Positions 53,016 to 60,006 of a DNA stretch of 64,000 nucleotides are shown here, in pieces. The position numbers and the translations under genes are program-made. Origin of the DNA: Bacteroides congonensis (GTDB lineage: Bacteria; Bacteroidota; Bacteroidia; Bacteroidales; Bacteroidaceae); assembly GCF_900130125.1 (NCBI RefSeq), contig NZ_FQXY01000010.1, positions 1,054,001 to 1,118,000 on the forward strand. Reading direction: 5' to 3'. The notes under the pieces are model-generated. The model searched no databases and was not told where the DNA came from. It saw nothing but the letters and a program-made list of their open reading frames with translations. Positions within the stretch are counted from its first letter, which is position 1. Every line of letters begins with the position of its first letter.

Positions 53016-54305
53016 ATGAGTCTTAGTTTGAAAGATTTTGAAATAATGGCTCCTGTCGGTTCGCGCGAATCCCTTGCCGCGGCCATTCAGGCAGGCGCCG
53101 ATTCTATCTATTTCGGTATAGAAAACTTGAATATGCGTGCCCGTTCGGCCAACACATTCACGATTGATGATTTGCGGGAAATCGCCCGTACGTGCGATGA
53201 ACACGGGATGAAAAGTTATCTGACGGTCAACACCATTATCTATGATAAAGATATTCCTTTGATGCACACCATTGTCGATGCAGCTAAGGAAGCGGGGATT
53301 TCGGCTGTGATTGCGGCTGATGTAGCGGTGATGAACTATGCCCGTCAGATAGGGCAGGAAGTGCATCTTTCCACACAGTTGAATATCTCCAATGCGGAAG
53401 CATTAAAATTCTATGCGCAATTTGCCGATGTGGTGGTATTAGCCCGCGAGTTGAACTTGGATCAGGTATCGGAGATTTACCGCCAGATACAGGAAGAGCA
53501 TATCTGCGGGCCGAGTGGCGAACAGATTCGTATCGAGATGTTCTGCCACGGGGCATTGTGTATGGCAGTGTCCGGCAAGTGCTATCTTTCCCTGCATGAG
53601 ATGAACCATTCTGCCAACCGGGGTGCTTGTATGCAGGTATGCCGTCGCTCTTATACTGTCCGTGATAAGGAGACAGACGTAGAACTTGATATTGATAATG
53701 AATATATCATGTCGCCGAAAGACTTGAAAACCATCCACTTTATGAATAAGATGATGGACGCAGGTGTACGTGTATTCAAGATTGAAGGTCGTGCCCGTGG
53801 CCCTGAGTATGTGCGTACGGTGGTGGAATGTTATAAAGAAGCCATTAAAGCTTATCTGGAAGGTACATTTACCGATGAAAAGATTGCAGCTTGGGATGAA
53901 CGTCTGAAAACTGTTTTCAATCGTGGTTTTTGGGATGGATATTATCTGGGGCAACGTTTGGGAGAATGGACCCGCAATTATGGCTCTGCCGCAACGGAAC
54001 GCAAAATCTATGTGGGTAAAGGCATTAAATACTATTCCAACATCGGTGTTTCCGAATTCCTGGTAGAAGCTGCCGAAGTGAGTGTCGGTGATAAACTGCT
54101 GATTACAGGCCCGACTACCGGTGCGGTTTTCATGACTTTGGATGAAGCGCGTGTCGACCTGAAACCGGTGCAGACGGTAAAGAAAGGAGAACACTTCTCT
54201 ATGAAGTCGGACAAGATACGTCCGAGTGATAAATTGTACAAACTGGTATCCACCGAAGAATTAAAGAGATTCAAAGGGCTCGATATCGAACAGAAAAGAG
54301 GATAA
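53016..54305 (+). CDS. U32-family protein, TrhP/YegQ-like (tRNA hydroxylation candidate)
   Basis: A 429-residue cytoplasmic protein of the U32 'peptidase' family. Features: IMAPVGSRESLAAAIQAGAD at the start, EVHLSTQLNISN near residue 128, the Cys-rich segment FCHGALCMAVSGKCYLS near 185 followed by NRGACMQVCRR near 205 (cysteines that bind an iron-sulfur cluster in this family), and FKIEGRARGPEYV near 255. The YegQ-type members act with prephenate-derived chemistry in 5-hydroxyuridine formation on tRNA rather than as proteases. A tRNA role also fits the neighbouring dusB. It heads a run of three + strand genes. Confidence 0.82.
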   Translation: MSLSLKDFEIMAPVGSRESLAAAIQAGADSIYFGIENLNMRARSANTFTIDDLREIARTCDEHGMKSYLTVNTIIYDKDIPLMHTIVDAAKEAGISAVIAADVAVMNYARQIGQEVHLSTQLNISNAEALKFYAQFADVVVLARELNLDQVSEIYRQIQEEHICGPSGEQIRIEMFCHGALCMAVSGKCYLSLHEMNHSANRGACMQVCRRSYTVRDKETDVELDIDNEYIMSPKDLKTIHFMNKMMDAGVRVFKIEGRARGPEYVRTVVECYKEAIKAYLEGTFTDEKIAAWDERLKTVFNRGFWDGYYLGQRLGEWTRNYGSAATERKIYVGKGIKYYSNIGVSEFLVEAAEVSVGDKLLITGPTTGAVFMTLDEARVDLKPVQTVKKGEHFSMKSDKIRPSDKLYKLVSTEELKRFKGLDIEQKRG

Positions 54306-54338
54306 CCGCTGTTTCTCAATTTTTAATTCTCAATTTGA

Positions 54339-54740
54339 ATGGACTATATTTATGAATTGGAAATGAAGGTACGCGATTATGAATGCGACCTTCAGGGCAT
54401 CGTGAACAATGCCAATTATCAGCATTATCTGGAACATACACGCCATGAATTCCTGACTTCGGTAGGCGTGAGCTTTGCGGCACTTCACGAGCAGGGCGTA
54501 GACCCGGTAGTGGCGCGTATCAATATGGCTTTCAAAACTCCGCTGAAGAGTGGGGACGAGTTTGTATCCAAGCTATATATGAAGAAAGAAGGTATCAAAT
54601 ACGTGTTCTATCAGGATATCTTCCGCAAAAGTGATAATAAAGTAGTAGTGAAATCCACTGTTGAAACGGTATGTGTAGTAAATGGACGTTTGAGTGACAG
54701 CGAATTGTTTGACAACGTCTTTGCTCCTTACCTGAAATGA
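54339..54740 (+). CDS. Acyl-CoA thioesterase, hot-dog fold (4HBT type)
   Basis: A 133-residue hot-dog-fold thioesterase. The active-site segment YECDLQGIVNNANYQHYLEH near residue 14 carries the Asp and the VNN-x-x-Y pattern of the 4-hydroxybenzoyl-CoA thioesterase/YbgC group. Ile replaces the His often found before VNN. It probably hydrolyses short or aromatic acyl-CoA or acyl-ACP; the substrate is unknown. The stop codon overlaps the dprA start by 4 bp (ATGA), so the two are translationally coupled. Confidence 0.87.
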   Translation: MDYIYELEMKVRDYECDLQGIVNNANYQHYLEHTRHEFLTSVGVSFAALHEQGVDPVVARINMAFKTPLKSGDEFVSKLYMKKEGIKYVFYQDIFRKSDNKVVVKSTVETVCVVNGRLSDSELFDNVFAPYLK

Positions 54741-55861
54741 ACAGCTCCGAAGAAGAACAAATTTATAGCATCGCCCTGACAATGGTGCCCGGTATCGGGC
54801 ATATTGGGGCGAAACACCTTATCGACGGAATGGATAATGCCGTTGATGTTTTCCGGTTGCGCAAAGAACTGCCGGAACGTATTCCTGAAATAAGTAGGCG
54901 GGTGGTGGAAGCATTGGACTGTCCACAGGCTATTGCACGTGCTGAGCAGGAATACGAATTTGTCCGGAAGAACCGGATTTCATGTCTTACTTTTCATGAC
55001 GAGGCTTACCCTTCCCGTTTGCGGGAGTGTGAGGACGCTCCTGTCGTTCTTTTCTTTAAAGGAAATACCGATTTAAACTCCCTTCATATCATTAATATGG
55101 TAGGAACCCGCAATGCCACGGATTATGGAACTCAACTCTGTGCTTCTTTCTTGCGGGATTTGAAAACGCTTTGTCCTGACGTACTGGTGGTCAGCGGGCT
55201 TGCTTATGGGATTGATATCCATGCACACCGTGAAGCATTGGCTAATGAACTCCCTACAGTAGGTGTCCTTGCACATGGCTTGGATCGTATCTATCCTTAT
55301 GTTCATCGGAAAACGGCTGTCGATATGCTTGAAAGAGGCGGGCTGCTTACCGAGTTTATGTCCGGCACCAATCCCGACCGTCATAATTTTGTAAGCCGTA
55401 ACCGTATTGTCGCCGGTATGTGTGATGCTACAATCGTCATTGAATCGGCAGAGAAAGGCGGTTCGCTGATTACTGCCGAACTTGCTGAAAGCTATCACCG
55501 TGATTGCTTTGCCTTTCCCGGTCGTGTGAATGATGAATACTCGAAAGGATGTAATCTGCTAATCAGGGACAACAGGGCCTCTTTGCTGTTATCTGCCGAA
55601 GATTTTGTGCAGGCAATAGGCTGGAATATGCCGGTAACCCCTTCCGAAAAAGTAAATGTACAACGTAGCCTTTTCCTCGAACTGTCTGATGAGGAACAGA
55701 AAATAGTTACTATCTTGGAAAAACAGGGAAACCTGCAAATCAACTCTCTCGTAGTAGAAGCGGATATTCCTGTACATAAGTTGAATGCTATTCTTTTTGA
55801 ACTGGAAATGAAAGGAGTGGTTCGTGTGCTGGCAGGAGGAATGTACCAATTACTGGCTTAG
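54737..55861 (+). CDS. dprA: DNA-processing protein DprA
   Basis: A 374-residue protein that loads RecA on incoming single-stranded DNA during transformation or recombination. An N-terminal helix-hairpin-helix region (MVPGIGHIGAKHLI) is followed by the Rossmann-like domain with VGTRNATDYG near residue 119, SGLAYGIDIHAH near 155, VGVLAHGLD near 175 and FVSRNRIVAG near 217, and a C-terminal winged-helix domain (LQINSLVVEADIPVHKLN). Full-length for the family. It is the last gene of the run with the U32 and thioesterase genes. Confidence 0.95.
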   Translation: MNSSEEEQIYSIALTMVPGIGHIGAKHLIDGMDNAVDVFRLRKELPERIPEISRRVVEALDCPQAIARAEQEYEFVRKNRISCLTFHDEAYPSRLRECEDAPVVLFFKGNTDLNSLHIINMVGTRNATDYGTQLCASFLRDLKTLCPDVLVVSGLAYGIDIHAHREALANELPTVGVLAHGLDRIYPYVHRKTAVDMLERGGLLTEFMSGTNPDRHNFVSRNRIVAGMCDATIVIESAEKGGSLITAELAESYHRDCFAFPGRVNDEYSKGCNLLIRDNRASLLLSAEDFVQAIGWNMPVTPSEKVNVQRSLFLELSDEEQKIVTILEKQGNLQINSLVVEADIPVHKLNAILFELEMKGVVRVLAGGMYQLLA

Positions 55862-55883
55862 CGCGCGTATAGGCATAAAAAAA

Positions 55884-55901
55884 GGAGCAACGCCTTGCTC
55901 C
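55884..55901 (-). terminator. Hairpin GGAGCAA-CGCC-TTGCTCC with minus-strand T7 tail
   Basis: Arms GGAGCAA (55884-55890) and TTGCTCC (55895-55901) with a 4-nt loop. On the minus strand it is followed directly by seven T (55877-55883), the shape of an intrinsic terminator for leftward transcripts. On the plus strand, 23 bp after the dprA stop, it could also end the dprA message, though without a T run. Confidence 0.6.
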
Positions 55902-55929
55902 AACCTTTGTTAACCTTAAATCTAATACT

Positions 55930-55947
55930 ATGAAAAAAATCACATGA
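55930..55947 (+). other. Possible five-codon minigene (MKKIT)
   Basis: ATGAAAAAAATCACATGA encodes MKKIT and stop, 20 bp after an AACCTTTG that differs by one base from the -7 consensus. It could be a leader peptide or chance; no downstream gene on this strand is close. Confidence 0.25.
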
Positions 55948-56412
55948 CAAATGTATGTCTTCATGAATTAATTTCCAAATAATTCTTTTGTATTTGTTTC
56001 TCTTTTGATTTCTTTCACTGATTTTCACTGTTATCGGACACGATATGTTTCTGTGGCACTTTTTGTTGATTCTATCCGTATAAATCCGGAAGTAATCTAT
56101 TACTATCGGACAATAGGCTGTATCTTGGAAAAATATGCTTGAATAAGCACTGAAAAAGCACCACTTCATTGGTTTAAAAGGAAAAATGATTGTTTGTTGC
56201 GTTGAATATAAGGTGGTTATATCCTGATTTTGCCTGGATTGCTTCTTGCAATTTAGCAGGTCAGAAATGATATTGCCGCTAGTATATGAATTCTTTGCTG
56301 CTACTGTTAATTTTCATATGTTATTTCTTTGTTGATACATACAGTATAAGCGTATTCAGGAAAATTGTGTATATAGTTAATAGTCTGTATATTTAAGAAT
56401 TGCTTGAAATAG

Positions 56413-56637
56413 TTATACTATATCTTTTAAGTTTACTTCTAATGTATTGGCAATTTTCACAAGAGTACCAATTGTGAAATTGGTTCTTCCTTTCTCGATC
56501 CGAATAACATTATTGTATTCCATTTCAAGTTTATCTGCAAAATCTTGGATAGATAGGTTTTTCTTTTCTCGTAATTTTCTTATTTGGGCACCTATCTCAT
56601 TTAAAGTTTCTTGTTTATTAAGCATAAAGTCTGTCAT
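56413..56637 (-). CDS. Small XRE-family transcriptional regulator
   Basis: A 74-residue, single-domain Cro/CI-type helix-turn-helix protein: IGAQIRKLREKKNLSIQDFA, then LEMEYNNVIRIEKGRTNFTI and a hydrophobic last helix (LVKIANTLEVNLKDIV). It has no effector domain. A palindrome copy TCATATATGA overlaps its start codon and a second, better copy lies 51 bp upstream, so it most likely represses itself and the divergent gene at 56747. An in-frame ATG at 56625 is an alternative start. Base composition is AT-rich, unlike flanking core genes. Confidence 0.88.
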   Translation of the reverse strand: MTDFMLNKQETLNEIGAQIRKLREKKNLSIQDFADKLEMEYNNVIRIEKGRTNFTIGTLVKIANTLEVNLKDIV

Positions 56638-56697
56638 ATATGATTGTTTCCCAAAGAAAAGTATTTATATTTGCATATTCGCAATCATATATGATTG
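56634..56697. promoter_or_regulatory. Duplicated TCATATATGATTG operators of the XRE gene pair
   Basis: TCATATATGATTG occurs at 56634-56646 and again at 56685-56697. The second is part of a perfect 16-bp palindrome CAATCATATATGATTG (56682-56697). The first covers the XRE start codon; the second covers the predicted transcription start of the divergent gene. The arrangement is typical of autoregulated divergent repressor control. Confidence 0.75.
56666..56673 (+). promoter_or_regulatory. -7 box for the orphan gene at 56747
   Basis: TATATTTG matches TAnnTTTG and sits 8 bp before the 16-bp palindrome, so a bound repressor would cover the start of transcription. A near-match for the XRE gene on the other strand (CAAAGAAA, 56652-56659) lies just to the left. 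Confidence 0.55.
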
Positions 56698-56746
56698 TAG
56701 GCGCTTGATACTATTATTGGAATAATAACGATATAATAATAATGAA

Positions 56747-57139
56747 ATGGATACTCCTAATTTAGATTTGCACTTTGAGAACTTACTTTATATGGGCAGA
56801 AATGTTTTAGATAACACAAGTGATTATATTCGAAAAAGATTTTCTAGAAAAGAGATGTGCGTATATGAATATTTGTTTAAAGAAGAAACAAGCAAGGGCA
56901 TTGAGATTGTTGTAGATGATGCTACTTTAGTATGTGTTTTTGATAACGACATTTGTAAGCAATCTATCCTTTATCTCAATGATCTGCTTAATATTGTACA
57001 TTATATTAATTATTGTAACGATAGTTTTGAATATGACAAGAAACTAGACAAGTGGCTGATGTCAGATAGCTATCTTACTTTATTTATACCGAATGATGAT
57101 TCTGAAAGACGCTTGGCATTTATCCAAACCTTAGTATGA
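56747..57139 (+). CDS. Orphan hypothetical protein divergent from XRE regulator
   Basis: A 130-residue acidic protein with no signal peptide or membrane segment, which I do not recognise. It has two conserved-looking halves: a helical start (FENLLYMGRNVLDNTSDYIR) and a beta/alpha middle (GIEIVVDDATLVCVFDNDI). It lacks nuclease or protease motifs. The gene is AT-rich, sits alone behind a repressor-type operator and is shut in by a terminator. A small accessory module, perhaps toxin-antitoxin-like or a phage or stress factor, is possible but not shown. Confidence 0.7.
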   Translation: MDTPNLDLHFENLLYMGRNVLDNTSDYIRKRFSRKEMCVYEYLFKEETSKGIEIVVDDATLVCVFDNDICKQSILYLNDLLNIVHYINYCNDSFEYDKKLDKWLMSDSYLTLFIPNDDSERRLAFIQTLV

Positions 57140-57165
57140 ACTTTGTAGAAGAGTGTAACATAATA

Positions 57166-57196
57166 AATCCCCTGTCGGCATTGTCGGCAGGGGATT
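57166..57196. terminator. Bidirectional terminator between convergent genes
   Basis: Arms AATCCCCTG (57166-57174) and CAGGGGATT (57188-57196) with a 13-nt loop. On the plus strand GTTTTAC follows; on the minus strand TTATTATG follows. It separates the orphan gene from the carboxyltransferase gene. Confidence 0.8.
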
Positions 57197-57213
57197 GTTT
57201 TACTTCTTGATTG

Positions 57214-58989
57214 TCATGCGAAAATATCACTCCTCTGGATATACGCTATCACATCTCCTTTATGGACATTATCCCCTTGCTGTGCACATACTTCAACAAT
57301 ACGTCCGGTAAATCCGGTAAATACCTTTTCGTATTCTCCCCATGGAGTGGAAAGGTAGCATAATACAGAATCGTGTTGGTATTTGCATCCGATGAACGGT
57401 GCGGTTGATGGTCCTTCTACGGAGACTTCCCAAAGTACCTGTCCGTTGGCGGGAGCGATGACGGGATCTGCTTTCGCACGTTTCAGTTTCTTTATTTCCT
57501 CTTCCGAATAACCGTTCTTTACCATGGACGCATCTTTGGCACGTTGCAGCTCTTCTTCGAAACGTTTCTTGGCAACGCCCGACTTGTAGTCACGATATTG
57601 GCGGTCGTGCATAGCCAGTTCAAAAAGTTCTTCATCATCTTCTCCATATTCCCAGCCGTTTTCGTCCATTTCCTTGCGGTAGTTATCCAAGGCATCCGGG
57701 TAGTTCAACTGCGGGTCGGTATCGACGAATTCATATCCTTTGGATTGGGCCAGTTCCACAATCTCCGGTGCAAGTGTGCCGGGGAGACGCCCGCTCTTGC
57801 CTAAAATCATGTCCCAGGTATGGTTGTCTATCATTGTCCAGCGTTCTTCACCTTTTACCAGTTGCATAAGGTTCATTAAGGCAACATTCTTCACATACTG
57901 GCTGAAAGGGGTCACCAAAGGGGGATAGCCTAACTTGGGCCATACATATTCCACTTCGTCGAAAAGCATGACAAGCAGGTCGTCAATACTAAGCTCCGGT
58001 TCGTTCTTGCTTCTCAATATCATGTTGATGCCGGAATGTACCCCTTTCAAGTCTGCCATCATGGAACCCATCATACCGCCGGGCAAACCACATTTCAACA
58101 GGAGTGAGGACATATATTTATTGGTGGTATCCATGAAGTAGCCTAAGAAATCGTCAATGAATTCTTGCGTCATGGCACGGGCTTTCATGTATGCCTTCAT
58201 ATTTATGTCGGGAACTTGGAAGCCTAAGTCTTTCAACATTGCCTGTACGGAGATGATGTCCGGATGAACCTTACCCCAGGACATGGGTTCCATGGCTACG
58301 TCGATAATATCCGCGCCATTCTCACAGACTTCGAGGATGGAAGCCATAGATAATCCCGGCCCGCTATGGCCATGGTATTGTATCAATATCTCAGGATGCT
58401 TTTCTTTAATGGTCTTGACCAGGCGTCCCAACATACCCGGACGTCCTACGCCTGCCATATCTTTCAGGCAGATTTCCGGTGCACCGGCAGCGATTAGCTG
58501 GTCGGCAATCCGGGCGTAATATTCAACGGTATGCACCGGAGAGTAAGTGATACAGAGCGTTGCCTGCGGTATCATACCTGCTTCCAGAGCATATTTGATG
58601 GAAGGAATTATGTTTCTAGTCTCGTTCAGTCCGCAGAAGATACGTGTAATGTCCACGCCTTGCGCATGTTTGACTTTATACATCAGTTTGCGTATATCTG
58701 CGGGAACGGGATACATTCGCAACGCATTCAATCCGCGGTCAAGCATATGTGTCTGGATACCGGCTTTTCTGAAAGGTTCGGTAAAGGCACGGACGGCTTT
58801 GTTGGGATTTTCACCATATAGCAGGTTTACTTGCTCGAAAGCACCACCATTGGTTTCAACTCGCGCGAAGCAGCCCATTTCAATAATTAAAGGAGCTATA
58901 CGTACCAGTTGGTCGACCCGTGGCTGATATTTGCCTGAGGACTGCCACATGTCCCGATAAACAAGACTAAACTTAATTTCCTTTTTCAT
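57214..58989 (-). CDS. Oxaloacetate decarboxylase alpha/pyruvate carboxylase B-like carboxyltransferase with degenerate biotinyl domain
   Basis: A 591-residue protein with a DRE-TIM-type carboxyltransferase barrel (about 1-300), conserved carboxylase domain (about 300-460) and a lipoyl/biotinyl-like C-terminus (about 512-588). The metal-binding HGHSG pattern near residue 208 and LKDMAG near 176 (carbamylated Lys) are intact. The usual RDAHQS near the start is YRDMWQS, with Trp for His. At the C-terminus the biotin-bearing AMKM is absent: that position reads LSTPWGEYE. It therefore probably uses biotin on another protein. Expected roles are oxaloacetate/pyruvate carboxyl transfer feeding succinate fermentation. 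It has its own promoter. Confidence 0.82.
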   Translation of the reverse strand: MKKEIKFSLVYRDMWQSSGKYQPRVDQLVRIAPLIIEMGCFARVETNGGAFEQVNLLYGENPNKAVRAFTEPFRKAGIQTHMLDRGLNALRMYPVPADIRKLMYKVKHAQGVDITRIFCGLNETRNIIPSIKYALEAGMIPQATLCITYSPVHTVEYYARIADQLIAAGAPEICLKDMAGVGRPGMLGRLVKTIKEKHPEILIQYHGHSGPGLSMASILEVCENGADIIDVAMEPMSWGKVHPDIISVQAMLKDLGFQVPDINMKAYMKARAMTQEFIDDFLGYFMDTTNKYMSSLLLKCGLPGGMMGSMMADLKGVHSGINMILRSKNEPELSIDDLLVMLFDEVEYVWPKLGYPPLVTPFSQYVKNVALMNLMQLVKGEERWTMIDNHTWDMILGKSGRLPGTLAPEIVELAQSKGYEFVDTDPQLNYPDALDNYRKEMDENGWEYGEDDEELFELAMHDRQYRDYKSGVAKKRFEEELQRAKDASMVKNGYSEEEIKKLKRAKADPVIAPANGQVLWEVSVEGPSTAPFIGCKYQHDSVLCYLSTPWGEYEKVFTGFTGRIVEVCAQQGDNVHKGDVIAYIQRSDIFA

Positions 58990-59034
58990 TGTAGTCAGTA
59001 TTAAACGTTCTTTCTTTGGTTAACTTCACATATA

Positions 59035-59042
59035 CAAATATA
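59035..59042 (-). promoter_or_regulatory. Promoter -7 box of the carboxyltransferase gene
   Basis: CAAATATA reads TATATTTG on the minus strand, 46 bp from the start codon at 58989. Confidence 0.6.
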
Positions 59043-59139
59043 AAGGATAATTGTGACATATAGTCAATTGTATGCCCAAAAATATGCGAATATAGATATG
59101 TTATATATCATAATGTAAGGATATGGGTGCTGACAAAAA

Positions 59140-59169
59140 AATCCCCAACCGGCATGCCGACTGGGGATT
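59140..59169 (-). terminator. Terminator of the fumarate reductase operon
   Basis: Arms AATCCCCA (59140-59147) and TGGGGATT (59162-59169) with an inner CGGCATGCCG stem. On the minus strand TTTTTTGTC follows, a good T tail, 46 bp after the iron-sulfur subunit stop. Confidence 0.85.
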
Positions 59170-59214
59170 CTGTCATTAATCAAATTGTCTCTCAAACTCG
59201 AAAACTAGCAGTCT

Positions 59215-59970
59215 TTAGTCTTTTAATTTCGCGATAATGAAGTCACGGTTCAAGCGGGCGATGTTGCTGATAGAGATGTTTTTCGGGCATTCAGCCTCGC
59301 AAGCGCGGGTGTTGGTACAGTTACCGAAGCCCAATTCGTCCATCTTTGACAGCATGGCTTTTGCACGACGCAAAGCTTCCGGTTTACCTTGCGGCAGCAA
59401 GTTCAACTGGCTGACTTTTGCAGAAACGAACAACATGGCAGAACCATTCTTACATGCAGCTACACAAGCACCGCAACCGATACAAGAAGCGGCATCCATA
59501 GCTTCGTCAGCGATAGGTTTTGCAATCAGGATAGCGTTGGCATCCTGAGGAGCACCCGTACGGACGCTTACGTAACCACCAGCCTGCATAATCTTGTCAT
59601 AAGCAGTACGGTCTACCATCAAGTCCTTGATAACCGGGAAACCAGCCGAACGCCACGGCTCAACAGTGATTGTGTCACCGTCGTTGAAGCGGCGCATATA
59701 AATCTGGCAAGTAGTAGCACCTGTTGCCGGACCGTGCGGATGTCCGTTGATGTACAGAGAGCACATACCGCAGATACCTTCACGGCAGTCATGGTCAAAT
59801 ACAACCGGTTCTTTTCTTTCGCTGATAAGCTGTTCGTTCAGGATATCCAGCATTTCAAGGAATGAAGTATCACCGGGGATATCTTTCATTTGGTAGGTTT
59901 CAAAAGCACCTTTAGCCTTCGGGCCAGCCTGGCGCCATACCTTCAGTGTAAATGATATATTCTTATCCAT
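59215..59970 (-). CDS. frdB: Fumarate reductase/succinate dehydrogenase iron-sulfur subunit
   Basis: A 251-residue subunit that carries electrons between the quinone site and the flavin. Cluster motifs are complete: CREGICGMCSLYINGHPHG near residue 63 (2Fe-2S), CIGCGACVAACKNGS near 163 and CTNTRACEAECPKNI near 222 (4Fe-4S and 3Fe-4S). In Bacteroides this complex works mainly as fumarate reductase in anaerobic respiration, making succinate. It is third in the C-A-B operon, 36 bp after the flavoprotein gene. Confidence 0.95.
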   Translation of the reverse strand: MDKNISFTLKVWRQAGPKAKGAFETYQMKDIPGDTSFLEMLDILNEQLISERKEPVVFDHDCREGICGMCSLYINGHPHGPATGATTCQIYMRRFNDGDTITVEPWRSAGFPVIKDLMVDRTAYDKIMQAGGYVSVRTGAPQDANAILIAKPIADEAMDAASCIGCGACVAACKNGSAMLFVSAKVSQLNLLPQGKPEALRRAKAMLSKMDELGFGNCTNTRACEAECPKNISISNIARLNRDFIIAKLKD

Positions 59971-60006
59971 TTTCTTCTAATTCTTTTTAATGTTTAACTT
60001 CACCGA

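Larger units (their letters stand above)
55862..56412. other. AT-rich intergenic region after dprA
   Basis: These 551 bases hold a GC-rich hairpin and a five-codon minigene at the left end. After that there is AT-rich sequence with no convincing gene, and two copies of TATCGGACA about 80 bp apart (near 56032 and 56114). The base composition differs from the neighbouring housekeeping genes, which fits acquired or decaying DNA. Confidence 0.5.

Noticed and set aside
55858..56169. 103-codon minus-strand frame after dprA
   Set aside because: AT-rich, overlaps the hairpin/minigene and the dprA end, and shows no recognisable domain; an integrase remnant was considered but no motif supports it.
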